A stretch of 64,000 bases of DNA. Source: Lycorma delicatula. Lineage: Eukaryota > Arthropoda > Insecta > Hemiptera > Fulgoridae. The position numbers and the translations under genes are program-made. The stretch covers positions 46,903,946 through 46,967,945 of the forward strand of contig NC_134465.1 of the NCBI RefSeq assembly GCF_047948215.1, given 5' to 3'. Below are positions 1 to 11,099 of the stretch, piece by piece. The notes under the pieces are model-generated. The model was not told the DNA's origin and ran no database searches. It was given only the letters and a program-made list of their open reading frames with translations. How positions within the stretch are numbered: the first letter of the stretch is position 1; each line of letters begins with the position of its first letter.

Positions 1-119
1 TTTAATCATAACCAGTCTTTCTTAATATACTCTCACTGTCCTCTCCCAGAAATGGCGAAATGCTGAGATAGAGTGAGTAGCGGTGTCAGGTGGGATAATG
101 TAGGGTGTTGCCTCTTATA
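1..119. other. Unassigned flank
   Basis: No coding potential or repeat recognised. It ends at a TA dinucleotide that abuts the presumed terminal repeat of the mariner relic starting at 120. Confidence 0.4.
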
Positions 120-753
120 CGAGGTGCTACCCAAAATTTCGGGGAATTTTACCATAAAAATAAAATAGCTTACCACAACTTATAATTTCCACTGTCTCCT
201 TCAAAGTAATCCCCTTGGGCATTGATACAGTGATCCCAGCGTTTTTTCCATGATTCCATGCATCCCTGGAAATCTGCAGGTGTAAGTGTTCGAAACACGT
301 TCTGCGTTTCTTCCTGAATCTTCTCAATTGTGTTAAAACGACGGCCTTTCAATTGAAATTTTATTTTCGGAAAGAGAAAAAAGTCGCACGGAGCAAGGTC
401 AGGCGAATAGGGTGTGTGGGGAATCACTACCGTCTTTTTGGAAGCCAAGAAATTCCGAACGGCTAGCGATGTGTGCGCGGGCCCGTTGTCATGCCGCAGA
501 ACCCAGCTGTTGTTATCACACAGATCTGAACGTTTGCGCCTAATGCTATCACGTAACCGCTTCAAAACATCACAATAGAACATCCCATTAACAGTTTGAC
601 CAAGAGGAACAAATTCCTCATGGATTTTGCCTTTGATGTCGAAAAAAACAATCATCATGGACTTCACGTTGCTGCGAACTTGGCGTGCTTGTTTTGACCG
701 CGGTAAACTTGGCGACTTCCACTGCGACGACTGCTGCTTAATTTCAGGGTCAT
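120..753 (-). pseudogene. Mariner (DD34D) transposase, C-terminal catalytic half
   Basis: The minus strand is open from 753 to 170 in one frame. It carries mariner landmarks in order: YDPEIKQQSSQWKSP, a MIVFFDIKG block, the second catalytic Asp in HDNGPAH, and the third in YSPDLAPCDFFLFP. Exactly 34 residues lie between these two Asp, as in DD34D mariners. The C-terminal WKKRWDHCINAQGDYFEGD block is also present. Mariner transposases cut and paste their own element at TA sites. The N-terminal HTH region and the first catalytic Asp (TGDE-type motif) are missing, because the frame meets an unrelated transposase fragment at the hairpin 734-770. The outer end reads CGAGGTGCTACCCAAAA next to TA at 118-119, which fits a mariner terminal repeat. 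No partner repeat was found. The element is not able to move itself. Confidence 0.85.
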
Positions 754-770
754 ACCCTGAAATTAAGCAG
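734..770. repeat. Perfect 17-bp hairpin at a transposon junction
   Basis: Arms 734-750 and 754-770 are exact reverse complements (CTGCTTAATTTCAGGGT / ACCCTGAAATTAAGCAG) with loop CAT. On the minus strand one arm encodes the PEIKQ region of the mariner relic. The other arm is its antisense copy, placed at the point where the mariner reading frame is replaced by a different transposase fragment. Confidence 0.9.
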
Positions 771-950
771 GGTATAATAGACGTCGCACATACTTCTTAG
801 GACTAACGTGCAGCTTGCACGTCGATCAGCTTTTCTGGTGTTAGTACTTTCGGTCGACCGCTTTTGGGTGCATCTGCCACATTCCCCGTCTCTTACAATA
901 TGTACAGCCGCTTGATGGAGGACTTGTTTGGTGTATCTACATCATATTAT
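771..950 (-). pseudogene. Helix-turn-helix fragment of a second Tc1/mariner-like transposase
   Basis: On the minus strand, about 940 to 771 translates to a KSSIKRLY block, a stop, ETGNVADAPKSGRPKVLTPE, then a SPKK.VRRLL block. This TGxVxD...SGRPxxLT pattern is typical of the N-terminal HTH domain (DUF4817-type) of a different Tc1/mariner group, the group of the complete element at 30302-31642. It is not the HTH expected for the mariner half next to it. It has stops and no catalytic domain of its own. I call it a relic joined to the mariner half by rearrangement. Confidence 0.6.
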
Positions 951-1673
951 TCTGACAAGGCATTCTGGGTCTGGGCATAACTGGCACATTTAATATATTG
1001 GGAGACAATGAATATTCTCTACTGCATTGTGTAACCCATTTTTCCTCAATTAGACATGCAACAAAAGGAGATATTCTACCATAAGGTTGCGTCATTTTTT
1101 GAATAATCTGTATAAAACAGTTATTTTTGTATATAAGTTTTAATAAAATTCGTAGGATTTTTACTTTTTGTTACTAATTTTTTTGTTAAAGTGATATCGC
1201 ATTTAAAATAAATTGAACATGGTGCCTCAGGTATGGCATTAAAATATTTCTTTATGTTTTCTAATGGGAATATTAATTATTTGTCTTTTAATCCTTCCAG
1301 TATTTAAATTTTAAAATTTCTTTAGTAAAAAACTAAAAGGACAAACCTCTATAAGGTAATGTGTTTTGTGTGTGTGTGCGTGTATTTGTGTGCGCGCGCG
1401 CACATATATATTTTTCTTTTTTAAATACTAAATAAGAAAATGTATAGTTACTTTTTGCGGTCATAGACATTATAAAAGAGAAGATATTACATAATTTAAA
1501 TCTGTATACAAGGAGATAATGATTTTGCGCATGACTTGTTTTAATTATACATACAGCCTATTTGATGTACTTTTATGATAATTACTAAGGATGCTAGTTA
1601 CGCATCAATGACTTAAATCAATTGCACTTTCTTTTTAATACAAATAATTTTCATATCGTTTCTTTTTTTAATA

Positions 1674-1678
<5 letters not shown>
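951..1678. other. AT-rich stretch, nothing recognised
   Basis: No convincing open frame or known repeat. It contains a short GT/CG-alternating tract at about 1367-1405 ahead of the long (TA)n run. Confidence 0.4.

Positions 1679-1728
<50 letters not shown>
1679..1728. repeat. (TA)n microsatellite
   Basis: About 50 bp of uninterrupted TA dinucleotides. An open frame across it reads as alternating Ile-Tyr and is an artefact. Confidence 0.95.
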
Positions 1729-1734
<6 letters not shown>

Positions 1735-2365
1735 TTTTATTAGACGAAGAATTTCTTTAAAAAATTATCTGGGGTATAAGAAAGAGTTGCAAATCTTTAA
1801 TGTTTTAGTAACTGTAACATTTATACGGGACTACACTAATTTTTTACACCTGTAGATCCAATCCAACCTTAAAATGTCAACATTATCCAGTTCTGCTTTC
1901 AGATAGAATTTTATTTATCTTTGTATTTTTTTTTTTTTTGGAGGGGGGTTCCAGCTAACAAATTACTAATTAAAACCCAGAAAACTTTATTAAAACTAGA
2001 AAATTGTACTAATAAAACCTGTAATCAAATACACCTACATATTTCAAAGTTATTCAAATAGAATTGCTGCGTAGATTGAAAGCAAATGCCATTGGTGGAA
2101 GATAGTGACGTACCGACGGAGTAGGATATGGTTGCATTTAAGACTTGTAAGTGATAGGGATGTAAAAAACATCTGTACGGCCTTTTCTTATCTTGGATTC
2201 CTGCCTACCACCCATCATTTCAGTATGCTCTAATCGTCTCCAGCGACTAGATATCAGTCAGTTCATTCAACGAATGATTTTGTTAAATAATAATGTACCT
2301 TATTTTTTTTTTGTACTACTCATTTTATTCGTGATTTTAATATGTTTGACATATATTCTATACAT

Positions 2366-2368
<3 letters not shown>

Positions 2369-2414
<46 letters not shown>
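2369..2414. repeat. (TA)n microsatellite
   Basis: About 46 bp of TA dinucleotides preceded by ATACATACACA. The apparent Ile-Tyr reading frame across it is an artefact. Confidence 0.95.
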
Positions 2415-2416
<2 letters not shown>

Positions 2417-2679
2417 TAATCGAAACTTAAAACACATAATTTATTGTAGTTCCCGACTTCAAAACAATACACCAAATGAAGTAGACTTCTTCTCTAACGT
2501 ATCATAGAATATGGAAATAGGTTCCAGAATTGATCTCAATTCTTAAACAATTACAAAGAATAAAAAACCAGATTAAACAAAAAACTAACCAATAAATTTT
2601 ATGTTGAAGTAACTCTATCGATTTGATTGTAGAATTCGTACAAGTCCTCGTACCCCTCCCTGCAATTAACATATTCTTA

Positions 2680-2963
2680 TTCCTGGACGGGGACTCCTGG
2701 CGAAGCCACCAGGGGGGGTAAAGATCAATGACCTGGTGGGAGATCCCTTCAGAGATTCTTCATTTGAGACGAAGGCATCGTAAAGACCGGAATCTCGGTG
2801 AGGGGACCCCTTCGCAGATCTCCTTACTAAAGGCATGGCACGAAAAGACCGAGTCCCGGCTGCCTGGGTAGAGCCTTGAGAACGACATAGCCGAGCCCAG
2901 GGTTACTACTAAGGTGGTTTGAGGCACTGGCACCTTCGGAAGCTATAAGCAAAAAAAAAAAAA
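2680..2963 (+). mobile_element. GC-rich retroposon with poly(A) tail and target-site duplication
   Basis: A 284-bp segment, clearly richer in G and C than its surroundings, ends in about 14 A residues (2951-2964). It is flanked by the 11-bp direct repeat ACATATTCTTA at 2669-2679 and 2964-2974. The tail and target duplication are the marks of LINE-mediated retroposition. The body has no long open frame and several self-complementary GGGG/CCCC stretches. I see no good tRNA A/B boxes, so it may be a SINE of another type or the truncated 3' end of a LINE. The exact duplication points to a fairly recent insertion. Confidence 0.8.
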
Positions 2964-2974
2964 ACATATTCTTA

Positions 2975-5210
2975 CTATCTCAAAATTGTATTATTCGATT
3001 CCTTAGAAATAATCTTTTTTTTCGTAGTTTGTATATATGCTCTCAAATACAGAACACAAGCTCACTCTCTAGAAAACCCATGGGTCATGTGAGTGGATGT
3101 TGTTTCAATTTTAAGGATCAATTGCAGGAATGTCTTTGGGTGAACGGACAAAGACGCACTGGGTAAATTATGTCACAAATAATCATAATGAATGCATTTC
3201 ATATATTCTTTAATGGGGATCCTTTTCGTAAAGCAACGAACAGTATTAAAAACAGACCACGTAGAAGATTGAAGAAGACGCAAGTGGCAAATATTTATTA
3301 TCCTCTCACTAATTTGATTGAGCATCCTTCATTTAAATCAATTCGCAAAAGCATTTTCAACAACTTTTATGAATGAATAAGTTTCCGTATCCCTCCCTTC
3401 AATAACATTCTGCTTTGGTATTCTTACTCTCAAAGTAGAATCTTATCAATCAATGAAACTATCTCAACTTTTGTGAATGAATCGGATGACGCATTTGACA
3501 GCATGTTGGAGCCTACCGTATTACTTAATAGCACGATTTTCAATTGTAGTGTCCCGCATTTTCTGATGAATATTCGATTTATTGCAGTGTACGAGCTAGG
3601 AATGTGGTTTTCTTGGCTTAAAAAATCCCTATTTTGGTTTTCTGGGCTTATAGAAAATCTTTTCTGATGCCAGAAAGGATTCTCCACAGAAGTTATGATA
3701 TGAATCCCAATGATATTGCAGTACTTGATGTTTTTTTAAGTACATAGTAACTTATTTACAAGTATTAGAAATATGGTTAACCCTCATCTTCAAGAAAAGA
3801 GACCGATGAATCGGCCGTGGTTCACAAATATCATCGGCTCCATTGCAATGGCTACCATGAAGTCCTGGTCTTACCATACCCAATAACTTATTTTAAGGAA
3901 CAATGAAGGCCTATGTGCCTCATCTACGATACATAAAAATAAAGAATCGCCTAATGTGTGGAGGAACCCTTTCAAACCACAACTCGGAAGATGTTTTGCA
4001 ACATGTTTAGGAGAACGTAGAGAAGCACAGTTCTGTACATTCCATAGGTGCATACAAGTGGATAAATAATTCGTAACTACAAATGTATAAAATGTGAACC
4101 AAGTTAACATTGTATTTTTCTAGAGTACGGAGACCTCTTGGAAGTACTGTACAGCGCATAATATGGCGAAGCCATATTATCGCATTGCATATTTTACATA
4201 TCTATTGCACGAGTTCGAGCTTTCTGTATAATCTATCAAAATTATCCTACTGTTGACAATGATGGTACATAATTTTTTTATCGATTTGTTTGGATGTTTT
4301 AGTTAAAAAACAGGCAAACAAATCAACATATAAGTCGCGGCTGTTATAAAATATATGATAAGAGTTAGCTATCGAACAAGAGAATCGAATCTTATGTCCA
4401 AACACATAACATCCTTTCGATTAGATCCAGAAAGAAAAAATCCAGTCTTTAGAAATGACCATCAGTAAATATGTACTAAGTGTTAAAATGATCAGCATTT
4501 AAGAAGCCCACTCTACCAAAATATCAAATATTTTTCCTCTATGTACAGTGTTTTGTACAAGGTTAAATGTAATGTAAATACTTAATTGTATTTCTTTCGT
4601 TAACTATGAAGTATTAAAGTTGTCATAGTTACGTCATTCATATAATTTGCAACAATATTTTCAATAAAGTTGAAAATAATCATATTAGAATATTAAATTA
4701 AATAAATCAGAAATAGTACTTTTTAAAGTTTTTTCCTTAATTTTAATTTTTTTATTTTATTTATGAAATGGTAATAAATGTTTATTTTAATCGATTTATG
4801 TTCAATTAAAAATGTAGGAGATTTAATAACCTGTAAGAACGGTGGTTGACCTATGCTGTTGACAACCTTGAATATGTATAAATCATCTTAAAATAGAATA
4901 TTTACATCGTATTTATATTACATGAAATACTTATTTTTCCTTTTAATTTTACAATTTTTAAAACAATAATTACGGTTCCCTTTCATCATTAATTATTAAA
5001 ATTATCATTTTTTTTTTTAGACAACCTGTTTGGAAGGTAGCGATCTAAACGTGTGCAACATATACTAACTAATGTTTATATCATATTTCATTAAAACAAA
5101 AAATATATAAAATATAAATATGAATGTAACCAAACAATACATACGTTTGTATGTTTATGTATATAAACAAAATAGATAAATCAAATATGTATCACGAATC
5201 CCAGAATATT
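2975..5210. other. Intergenic, nothing recognised
   Basis: AT-rich sequence with only short open frames. Facing frames at 3430-3687 (minus) and 3473-3667 (plus) overlap and show no domain; I regard them as chance. Confidence 0.35.
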
Positions 5211-5214
5211 CATA

Positions 5215-5494
5215 ACTTATTTTACTTATGAAGATAATGGAAAAATTTCATATTTCCTAAATGTTTCGTTTGCGAGTTACGGCTAGTAAAAGATTTCACT
5301 CGGATTTCAGCTACCCCAATGAAGTGAGGTCGTACTGAAATTGTAAGAATGTTAATTAAGGGGGAAAGTTTTCTATTTATTATAGTTTTTAACCTGAAAT
5401 ATCGAATAAAATAGGTCTCAGAAACGTATCTGCAGTAGTTTTTGAAAAAGATGGGGTAAGATCCAATAAACCTGTAAAAAAAATAAACATGTTT
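5215..5494 (+). repeat. Interspersed repeat family Y, copy 1
   Basis: Shares an ordered set of diverged blocks with 19865-20195 (plus) and 35400-35628 (minus): a TTYGTTTGCGAGTTACGGCT-like start, a GGATTTCAG block, a middle AAGTGTTAAA/GGGAAAGTTT block, then AATAAAATARGTCTYAGA. Non-coding. The terminal structure is unclear, so the class is unknown. Confidence 0.5.
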
Positions 5495-6095
5495 TTACTT
5501 CCTCGTACGAAGTAAAGTAAGTATTATAATCGCGAAATTCATTTTGACCACCCTTGAATCCATTTTGACTAGTTTTGATGTACGTATATATATATATATC
5601 TCGCATAACTCAAAAAGTTTTAGGTAATGTTTAAAGGAATAACAACCACTTTAAACCGATTCGATCCTGTGCCTATTAAGGAAGGTATGATTTTTTTCTT
5701 CGAAAACTATTTTATTCACCCCTGGGCCAACGGTTGGTGATATTAAAAAACTTTACTTAGATAAGTTTTAGGCCCTTGTCTAAAGGATAGTAGGAACTTT
5801 AAACGTATTTGATATTTTACCTAATAAGGAAGTTATAACGATATTTTGTTTTCGAAAAAGCTCCCTCCCCTTTCTACCCGCATTGTCCAATTTTGCCCAT
5901 TAACGAACTCGACTGAGATTCTGGGTCGTTATATTTTATGTATCAATTTGAAACTGATTGGCGCAAAATTACGGCAGTTATCGTGTCCACAAGAAAGTGA
6001 AATATATATATATATATATATAATTTTGAACTGACGATGATTTTGGGGTTAGGGGAATGAGAAACGCCAAGATATGTCGAAATTTTCCATTACAA
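5495..6095 (+). repeat. Hairpin-ended repeat family X, copy 1 (divergent interior)
   Basis: Starts with TTACTTCCTCGTACGAAGTAA, which folds on itself, followed by the conserved GTATTATAATCGCG and, further in, CCATTTTGACTAGTTTTGATG and TCTCGCATAACTCAAAA. These blocks occur in the same order in copies at 6124-6815 (minus) and 22437-23150 (plus). The interior after about 5640 differs from those copies, so this is a subfamily or a composite. There is no protein-coding frame. Confidence 0.6.
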
Positions 6096-6123
6096 TAGGT
6101 AGATTTCTTATGAAATCTACCTA
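6096..6123. repeat. Perfect 12-bp hairpin between two X copies
   Basis: TAGGTAGATTTC (6096-6107) and GAAATCTACCTA (6112-6123) are exact reverse complements around loop TTAT. The hairpin sits where the forward X copy meets the inverted X copy. Confidence 0.9.
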
Positions 6124-6815
6124 AAACCTGATGTGTTCACCACATGACTTCATTGTACGCCTATTAAATTACATATACACATTCTTTTAAAATGAGTAGT
6201 ACATAAAATTTTATTTGAAAAATAACTTCTGCTATTTTTTATTATTTTTTTAAATTGTTATTATAGAGTTATTTATCGTAAAACTTTTATAAAAATCAGA
6301 AGTTAATAATTATTAATAAATCAATATATTTAAATTAAAAAAAAAAGTTAAAAAAAGGAGATGAAGTCTGATTTGAACCGATGTGTCTTCACCTAGTAAG
6401 ATCCAAATATTTCATTATTTAAAATTTTTTTTTGACTATAACTCTGGAACCAATGAAAATAAGTATCATTGAAAACCCCTTAATGAGGGCCTTTTACTGC
6501 AGTAAAGAAAAAATTCAAAATCCATATTGTTTTTGGATTTTGGGCTTTTTTGAACACTTTTGGTCCAGTCGAATGCAATCTAAACGGGAGGTGAACAACT
6601 TAGGTATTATAACAGTTCTAAATCAAAAGTTTCAACATCTTAGGGCTAATGATTTTTGAGTTATGCGAGATACATACATACAGACGTCACGCCGAGTAGA
6701 AAAAATGGATTCAAGGATGGTCGAAATAGATATTTCCGTTAAAATCTGAAAACCGAAATTTTTCGCGATTACAATACTTCCTTTACTTCGTACAAGGAAA
6801 TAAAAAATAAAAATC
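6124..6815 (-). repeat. Repeat family X, copy 2, about 700 bp
   Basis: Read on the minus strand it runs from the hairpin end ACTTCCTT...AAGGAAGTATTGTAATCGCG (right edge, about 6780-6815), through CGGTTTTCAGATTTTAACGG, to the 3' end GTAATTTAATAGGCGTACAATGAAG with the near-palindrome around GATGTG...CACATC (about 6128-6145). It aligns over its length with 22437-23150. No TIRs or target duplications were seen and no coding frame. An unclassified non-autonomous element. Confidence 0.7.
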
Positions 6816-7263
6816 TTTATCTAAAAATAACAGTAATACATTACACGAGAAATTACTTTCTTAATAATTTCTTATGTAATAACAATAATAATATTAAAAA
6901 ATAAGTAAATTAATTAATCGTTTAATTATTTTTAAATTCAAGATTTTAATTAAAAGAAGAAATATTTAATAATAATTAATTTTTTCAATTTTTAATTAAC
7001 GTAATAATATTTGTCATTACCATTTTGTTTTAAATTGTCAGAATTTAATTTTTTTGATACCGTTTTACTTTTCTCTCAAAGCCCTTTAAAACAATGTATC
7101 ATATGACCATTAGGCTCATTTAAAATTAATGAGCCGTCCCTGAAGGCTACTCGAAATTGGAGCTTACTGAATTAGCCTTTCTTTTCGAAGAAGATTTTCA
7201 AAGAAATATAGGGGTATCTCAAATAATAAAGAAATTTAATGGGGATCATACAACCGTAGATCT

Positions 7264-7374
7264 TTCCTTTTTCCTGTTTTTCTTGTGTAGTCTTGTACAG
7301 TCTCTGAGATGTGTGGTTAATTGAAACCCAACCACCAAATAACACCGGCATCACGATCTAATATTCAAATCCGT
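7264..7374 (-). mobile_element. SINE family 1, copy a (5'-truncated)
   Basis: 111 bp matching the 3' part of the tRNA-derived SINE seen in full at 38298-38570, in inverted orientation (AGTCTTGTACAGTCTC, GTGTGGTTAATTGAAACCCA, CACCGG, ATTCAAATCCGT). It is flanked by the 16-bp direct repeat ATACAACCGTAGATCT at 7248-7263 and 7375-7390, a clean target-site duplication. Confidence 0.85.
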
Positions 7375-7645
7375 ATACAACCGTAGATCTATCTATCTGT
7401 AACAAACATGTTGGCCGCCAATCTGGATTAGGCGATTAAAATTTAGTTTTAATTGTATAACTTTTCTCATGTCATGGAGTTCTTTAAAATGATATACCAA
7501 ATGATCATTGGTACTATTGAAATTTTTGAGTTAAAATGAATTTTTTATTATATAGGTTTCCAATTAAATGATACGCTTCCATTTTCTGTACTCTAGCTTA
7601 TTTTTCTAGTCACGTTGGGTTTATTATTTCTAATTAGTCTTAAAT

Positions 7646-7802
7646 CCCGGCCTCTGGTGCGAGTGGTAGCATCTCTCAGTCTTTCATCCGGAGGTCCCGG
7701 GTTCGAATCCCGGTCAGGCATGGAATTTTCACACACGCTACAAATAATTCATCTCAGTCTCTGAAGTAATACATAACGGTGGTCCCAGAGGTTAAAAAAA
7801 AG
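7646..7802 (+). mobile_element. SINE family 2, copy a (tRNA-derived)
   Basis: A 157-bp element with a tRNA-like head: A-box-like TGGTGCGAGTGGTAGC and a strong B box GGTTCGAATCC within CCCGGGTTCGAATCCCGG. It has a non-tRNA body and a short A tail. Near-identical 12-bp flanks TTAGTCTTAAAT (7634-7645) and TTAGTCTCAAAT (7803-7814) look like a target-site duplication. Other copies are at 20440-20590 and 58290-58390. The A and B boxes are the internal RNA polymerase III promoter in this class. This is not a functional tRNA gene. Confidence 0.85.
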
Positions 7803-7984
7803 TTAGTCTCAAATACTAATGGTCTTAATCTCACACGATCATACCATACAAATAATGCTAACCGCAAAAACGGTAGATGTGACCCACAACTATCCCGAAG
7901 TCTACCGATTAATTTAAATTACAATATTTATAGATATATAAAAAAAAAAACAAAGCAGGAACTCTTTTCCACAAATGTCCAATC

Positions 7985-8465
7985 ATTTCAAGGAGATTAT
8001 CTACTGACTCTAACAAAGAAAACCTCCGGTTTTGTCTGCTGGTCGGTTGAGCTGCGAGCCAGGAATGCACCGCTTCTTTCACTGTTTTGTCTCAGGTAAG
8101 TCGACGGCCCCTTAATGCCTCTTTGAGTGGACCAAACAAGTGGTAATCAGAAGGGGCAAGATTAGGACTATACGGAGGATGAGCCAGTACTTCAAAGTTT
8201 AGTTTCTGGAGTTAGTTAGTTTCTGATACACCTTCCGACCACAAAAAAAGGATCACTGAACGTCGCTCTTCTTTGGTGCAAACAGAAAGCGGAGCAGCCA
8301 TGGTTAACAGCGGGGCAGCGATAATGGAATTAACCTAGCAGCATCAAACCTGCACAGACATAACAGCAATTAAACCACGCATGCGTCATCCACGCAACGC
8401 GACAGTACTACCAACATAAACAAAAATATAACTAAACTGCGGATAATAATTGACTTACCCTCATA
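7985..8465 (-). pseudogene. Internally deleted mariner-like element
   Basis: On the minus strand an ATG at 8301 opens MAAPLSVCTKEERRSVILFL, the N-terminal start of a mariner-like transposase HTH. After about 30 residues and a stop it runs straight into the catalytic C-terminal block PPYSPNLAPSDYHLFGPLKE (about 8121-8185), which holds the third catalytic Asp (SDYHLF). The first and second catalytic Asp and most of the HTH are deleted. The outer end at 8465-8464 reads TATGAGGGTAAGTCAATT, a plausible TA-flanked terminal repeat. I could not find the other end. Short derivatives of this kind can be mobilised only if a full relative supplies transposase. Confidence 0.75.
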
Positions 8466-8967
8466 TTTATGGTTATGTATAAAGTTTTTAGGCGCAAAAA
8501 TCTCCTAATTACTACATCAGTTTCATTGAAATTTATTTACGCGTGTTAAAATTTGATGAAATTAGTCGAGTTGTTCCTGATCGATCAGTATAATCTGATC
8601 TCGGTCAGAACACTTTGGTAGTCTTAATATGTTTAGAGAAATTACTGTGGGACTTAGCGCATAAGATTAAATTTTTATTCAAGATTCTTAAACGCAATTC
8701 ATATATCCAGAATAATTCTTATTTATTTAATAAAATCAATTTGAAGGTAGAAACGTGTCGAAAATCCCTATTTTAAAGATTAGAGCGTTGTCGCTTCTCT
8801 GTCAAGTTTTCATTCTTGTCAGACGCTAATGAAACACCTCGAAAGGTAATTCTCTTAGAAAAAAGTAATTTTTTACTTTTTAGTACGAATTTATTTTTGT
8901 TATTTATTTTAATTTTTTTTAACAAAAAATTTTATTTTATTTTGATATATATATATAATGCTTTATT
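8466..8967. other. AT-rich spacer
   Basis: Nothing recognised apart from a short TA run just before the LINE insertion at 8979. Confidence 0.4.
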
Positions 8968-8978
8968 ATTTAGATTTA

Positions 8979-9710
8979 GAAGAAACAATGAACGGCATAG
9001 ATGAAGTCCTACGCAACAACTATCGCATGAAAATAAACAAGAACAAAACAAAAGTAATGAAATGTAGTAGAAATAACAAAGATGGACCACTGAATGTGAA
9101 AATAGGAGGAGAAAAGATTATGGAGGTAGAAGAATTTTGTTATTTGGGAAGTAAAATTACTAAAGATGGACGAAGCAGGAGCGATATAAAATGTCGAATA
9201 GCACAAGCTAAACGAGCCTTCAGTAAGAAATATAATTTGTTTACATCAAAAATTAATTTAAATGTCAGGAAAAGATTTTTGAAAGTGTATGTTTGGAGTG
9301 TCGCTTTATATGGAAGTGAAACTTGGACAATCGGAGTATCTGAGAAGAAAAGATTAGAAGCTTTTGAAATGTGGTGCTATAGGAGAATGTTAAAAATCAG
9401 ATGGGTGGATAAAGTGACAAATGAAGAGGTATTGCGGCAAATAGACGAAGAAAGAAGCATTTTGAAAAATATAGTTAAAAGAAGAGACAGACTTATAGGC
9501 CACATACTAAGGCATCCTGGAATAGTCGCTTTAATATTGGAAGGACAGGTAGAAGGGAAAAATTGTGTAGGCAGGCCACGTTTGGAGTATGTAAAACAAA
9601 TTGTTGGGGATGTAGGATGTAGAGGGTATACTGAAATGAAACGACTAGCACTAGATAGGGAATCTTGGAGAGCTGCATCAAACCAGTCAAATGACTGAAG
9701 ACAAAAAAAA
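8979..9710 (+). mobile_element. RTE-like LINE, 5'-truncated copy 1
   Basis: A single open frame runs from within 8958-9698 and ends SNQSND-stop, followed by CTGAAGAC and an A run. It covers the region after the reverse transcriptase active site: LEETMNGIDEVLR, MKINKNKTKVMKCSR, a YLGSKITKDGRS block and the C-terminal HILRHPG...GRPRLEYV block. The FADD motif is absent by 5' truncation. Direct repeats ATTTAGATTTA at 8968-8978 and 9711-9721 bracket it exactly, so this is a single insertion. The intact frame suggests recent arrival, but the copy lacks the endonuclease and most of the RT. It is almost the same as 12578-13437 and 13580-13955. Confidence 0.9.
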
Positions 9711-9721
9711 ATTTAGATTTA

Positions 9722-11095
9722 TTTGTTAATTTTACCTAATAAAGAAAAATAAAATCATAGAAATAAATAATTTTTTTAGAAGTGTAAAAAGCGAATATTC
9801 ATAAAAATTATACGAGTTGACAAAAGGAGATGAGATTCTCCTTTTTTTCTGGTCGATTAAAAAATAATAATATATTTTCATCCTTAGTTTTTTCTAATAC
9901 AGGAAAAATTATGTAATATTATCATGATACCTTTTTTGATACCAAACTAGGGATGACAACAACGAAAGAAAAAAAAAATTGTCAAGGAATGCCGTCACCT
10001 TGTCAATCTACTAATCACGTTCGATATTACCTAATATCGTTATCCATATGAGGACAGGTGCATTAATAAGAATAAAATAAACTTATTATTTTAAATACTT
10101 ATAAAATGTATTTGATGTAAATATACCGTAATATAATTATAATCTTTCAGTGGAATGCGCCGCTAAATAATGTATGCTGATTATTTTGTTGGATTTATAA
10201 GAAAAATGTAGATTGAATTTTACGGCTCGGTTAATCTCCTTATGGGCGGACATAGATATGTTTTCTGTTTCAATGTGAAAAATGCGTAAATAATTGAATA
10301 AATTAAATTAAATAGGATTAATATTGTGCTATTTACTAATGCGACCGTACAAATGACCTTTACAATAATCCTATCTACAATCCACTTTCTATTAATGGGT
10401 TTAATTAATTTTTATCACAATAAAAGTAGATACAACAAGTATTTATTATATAATTTTTTTTTCTAATTCATTATCTTGCTCTGTAATAATTAAAATTATA
10501 TTAACATTGTCTATTAAAATATTGTCATGTTTTTGTAACGACTAGTAAATTAGTAAATCTAAGGTACGTAATCAATAAAAAATAAGACTTCTCAATGAAT
10601 CAAAATATTTCGGATTAAGTGAACCGTTTTGAAAATGTATTAAACTTCTTTTTTTATGTCCAGATATCTTCATTTCCGTTAGTTTTATCTTTCAATAAAT
10701 ATTATAATTAAACTTGCTATGTTTTAAATATTATTATTACTTTTGGCATTTTTTCCAGTATGGGTAAACAAAAAATCCTCTTGTTTTCTTCTTTCATTTC
10801 GACAACGTAAACTGTAGAACTACATAGAATAAATAATTCTTGGATAGGTTTTTGCTCTCAAATACACCTTTATTTTTTCACTGTGCCGTTTCGTTCTTTC
10901 TTCCGACCGGTTTAAGTTATCTCTCCTTTCTTCACCTTCTGGATCCCTTTAAATTTTATATTTTTTTGCACCGTTTGACCGCACACTAAAAAACCAAAAC
11001 CTCAATTATTATTATTATTATCCCACACTTTCACAGCTTTTACTTTTGTCGGTGACATTCCTTAAACTCGGAGTAATTTATACCAACGAGATTAG
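9722..11095. other. AT-rich intergenic DNA
   Basis: No long open frame, RNA gene or repeat seen in about 1.4 kb. Local simple ATT repeats near 11005-11020. Confidence 0.4.
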
Positions 11096-11099
11096 GCAT

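Noticed and set aside
1622..1855. Open frame across a (TA)n tract (also 2193-2507)
   Set aside because: The length comes from Ile-Tyr repeats encoded by the microsatellite.
3430..3687. Paired short genes on opposite strands
   Set aside because: Fully overlapping frames of 64-85 codons without known motifs in AT-rich DNA; chance is the simplest explanation.
7646..7730. tRNA gene
   Set aside because: A and B box and a CCCGGGTTCGAATCCCGG arm are present, but the acceptor and anticodon arms do not pair well. The unit has a non-tRNA body, an A tail and target-like flanks, so it is a SINE head.
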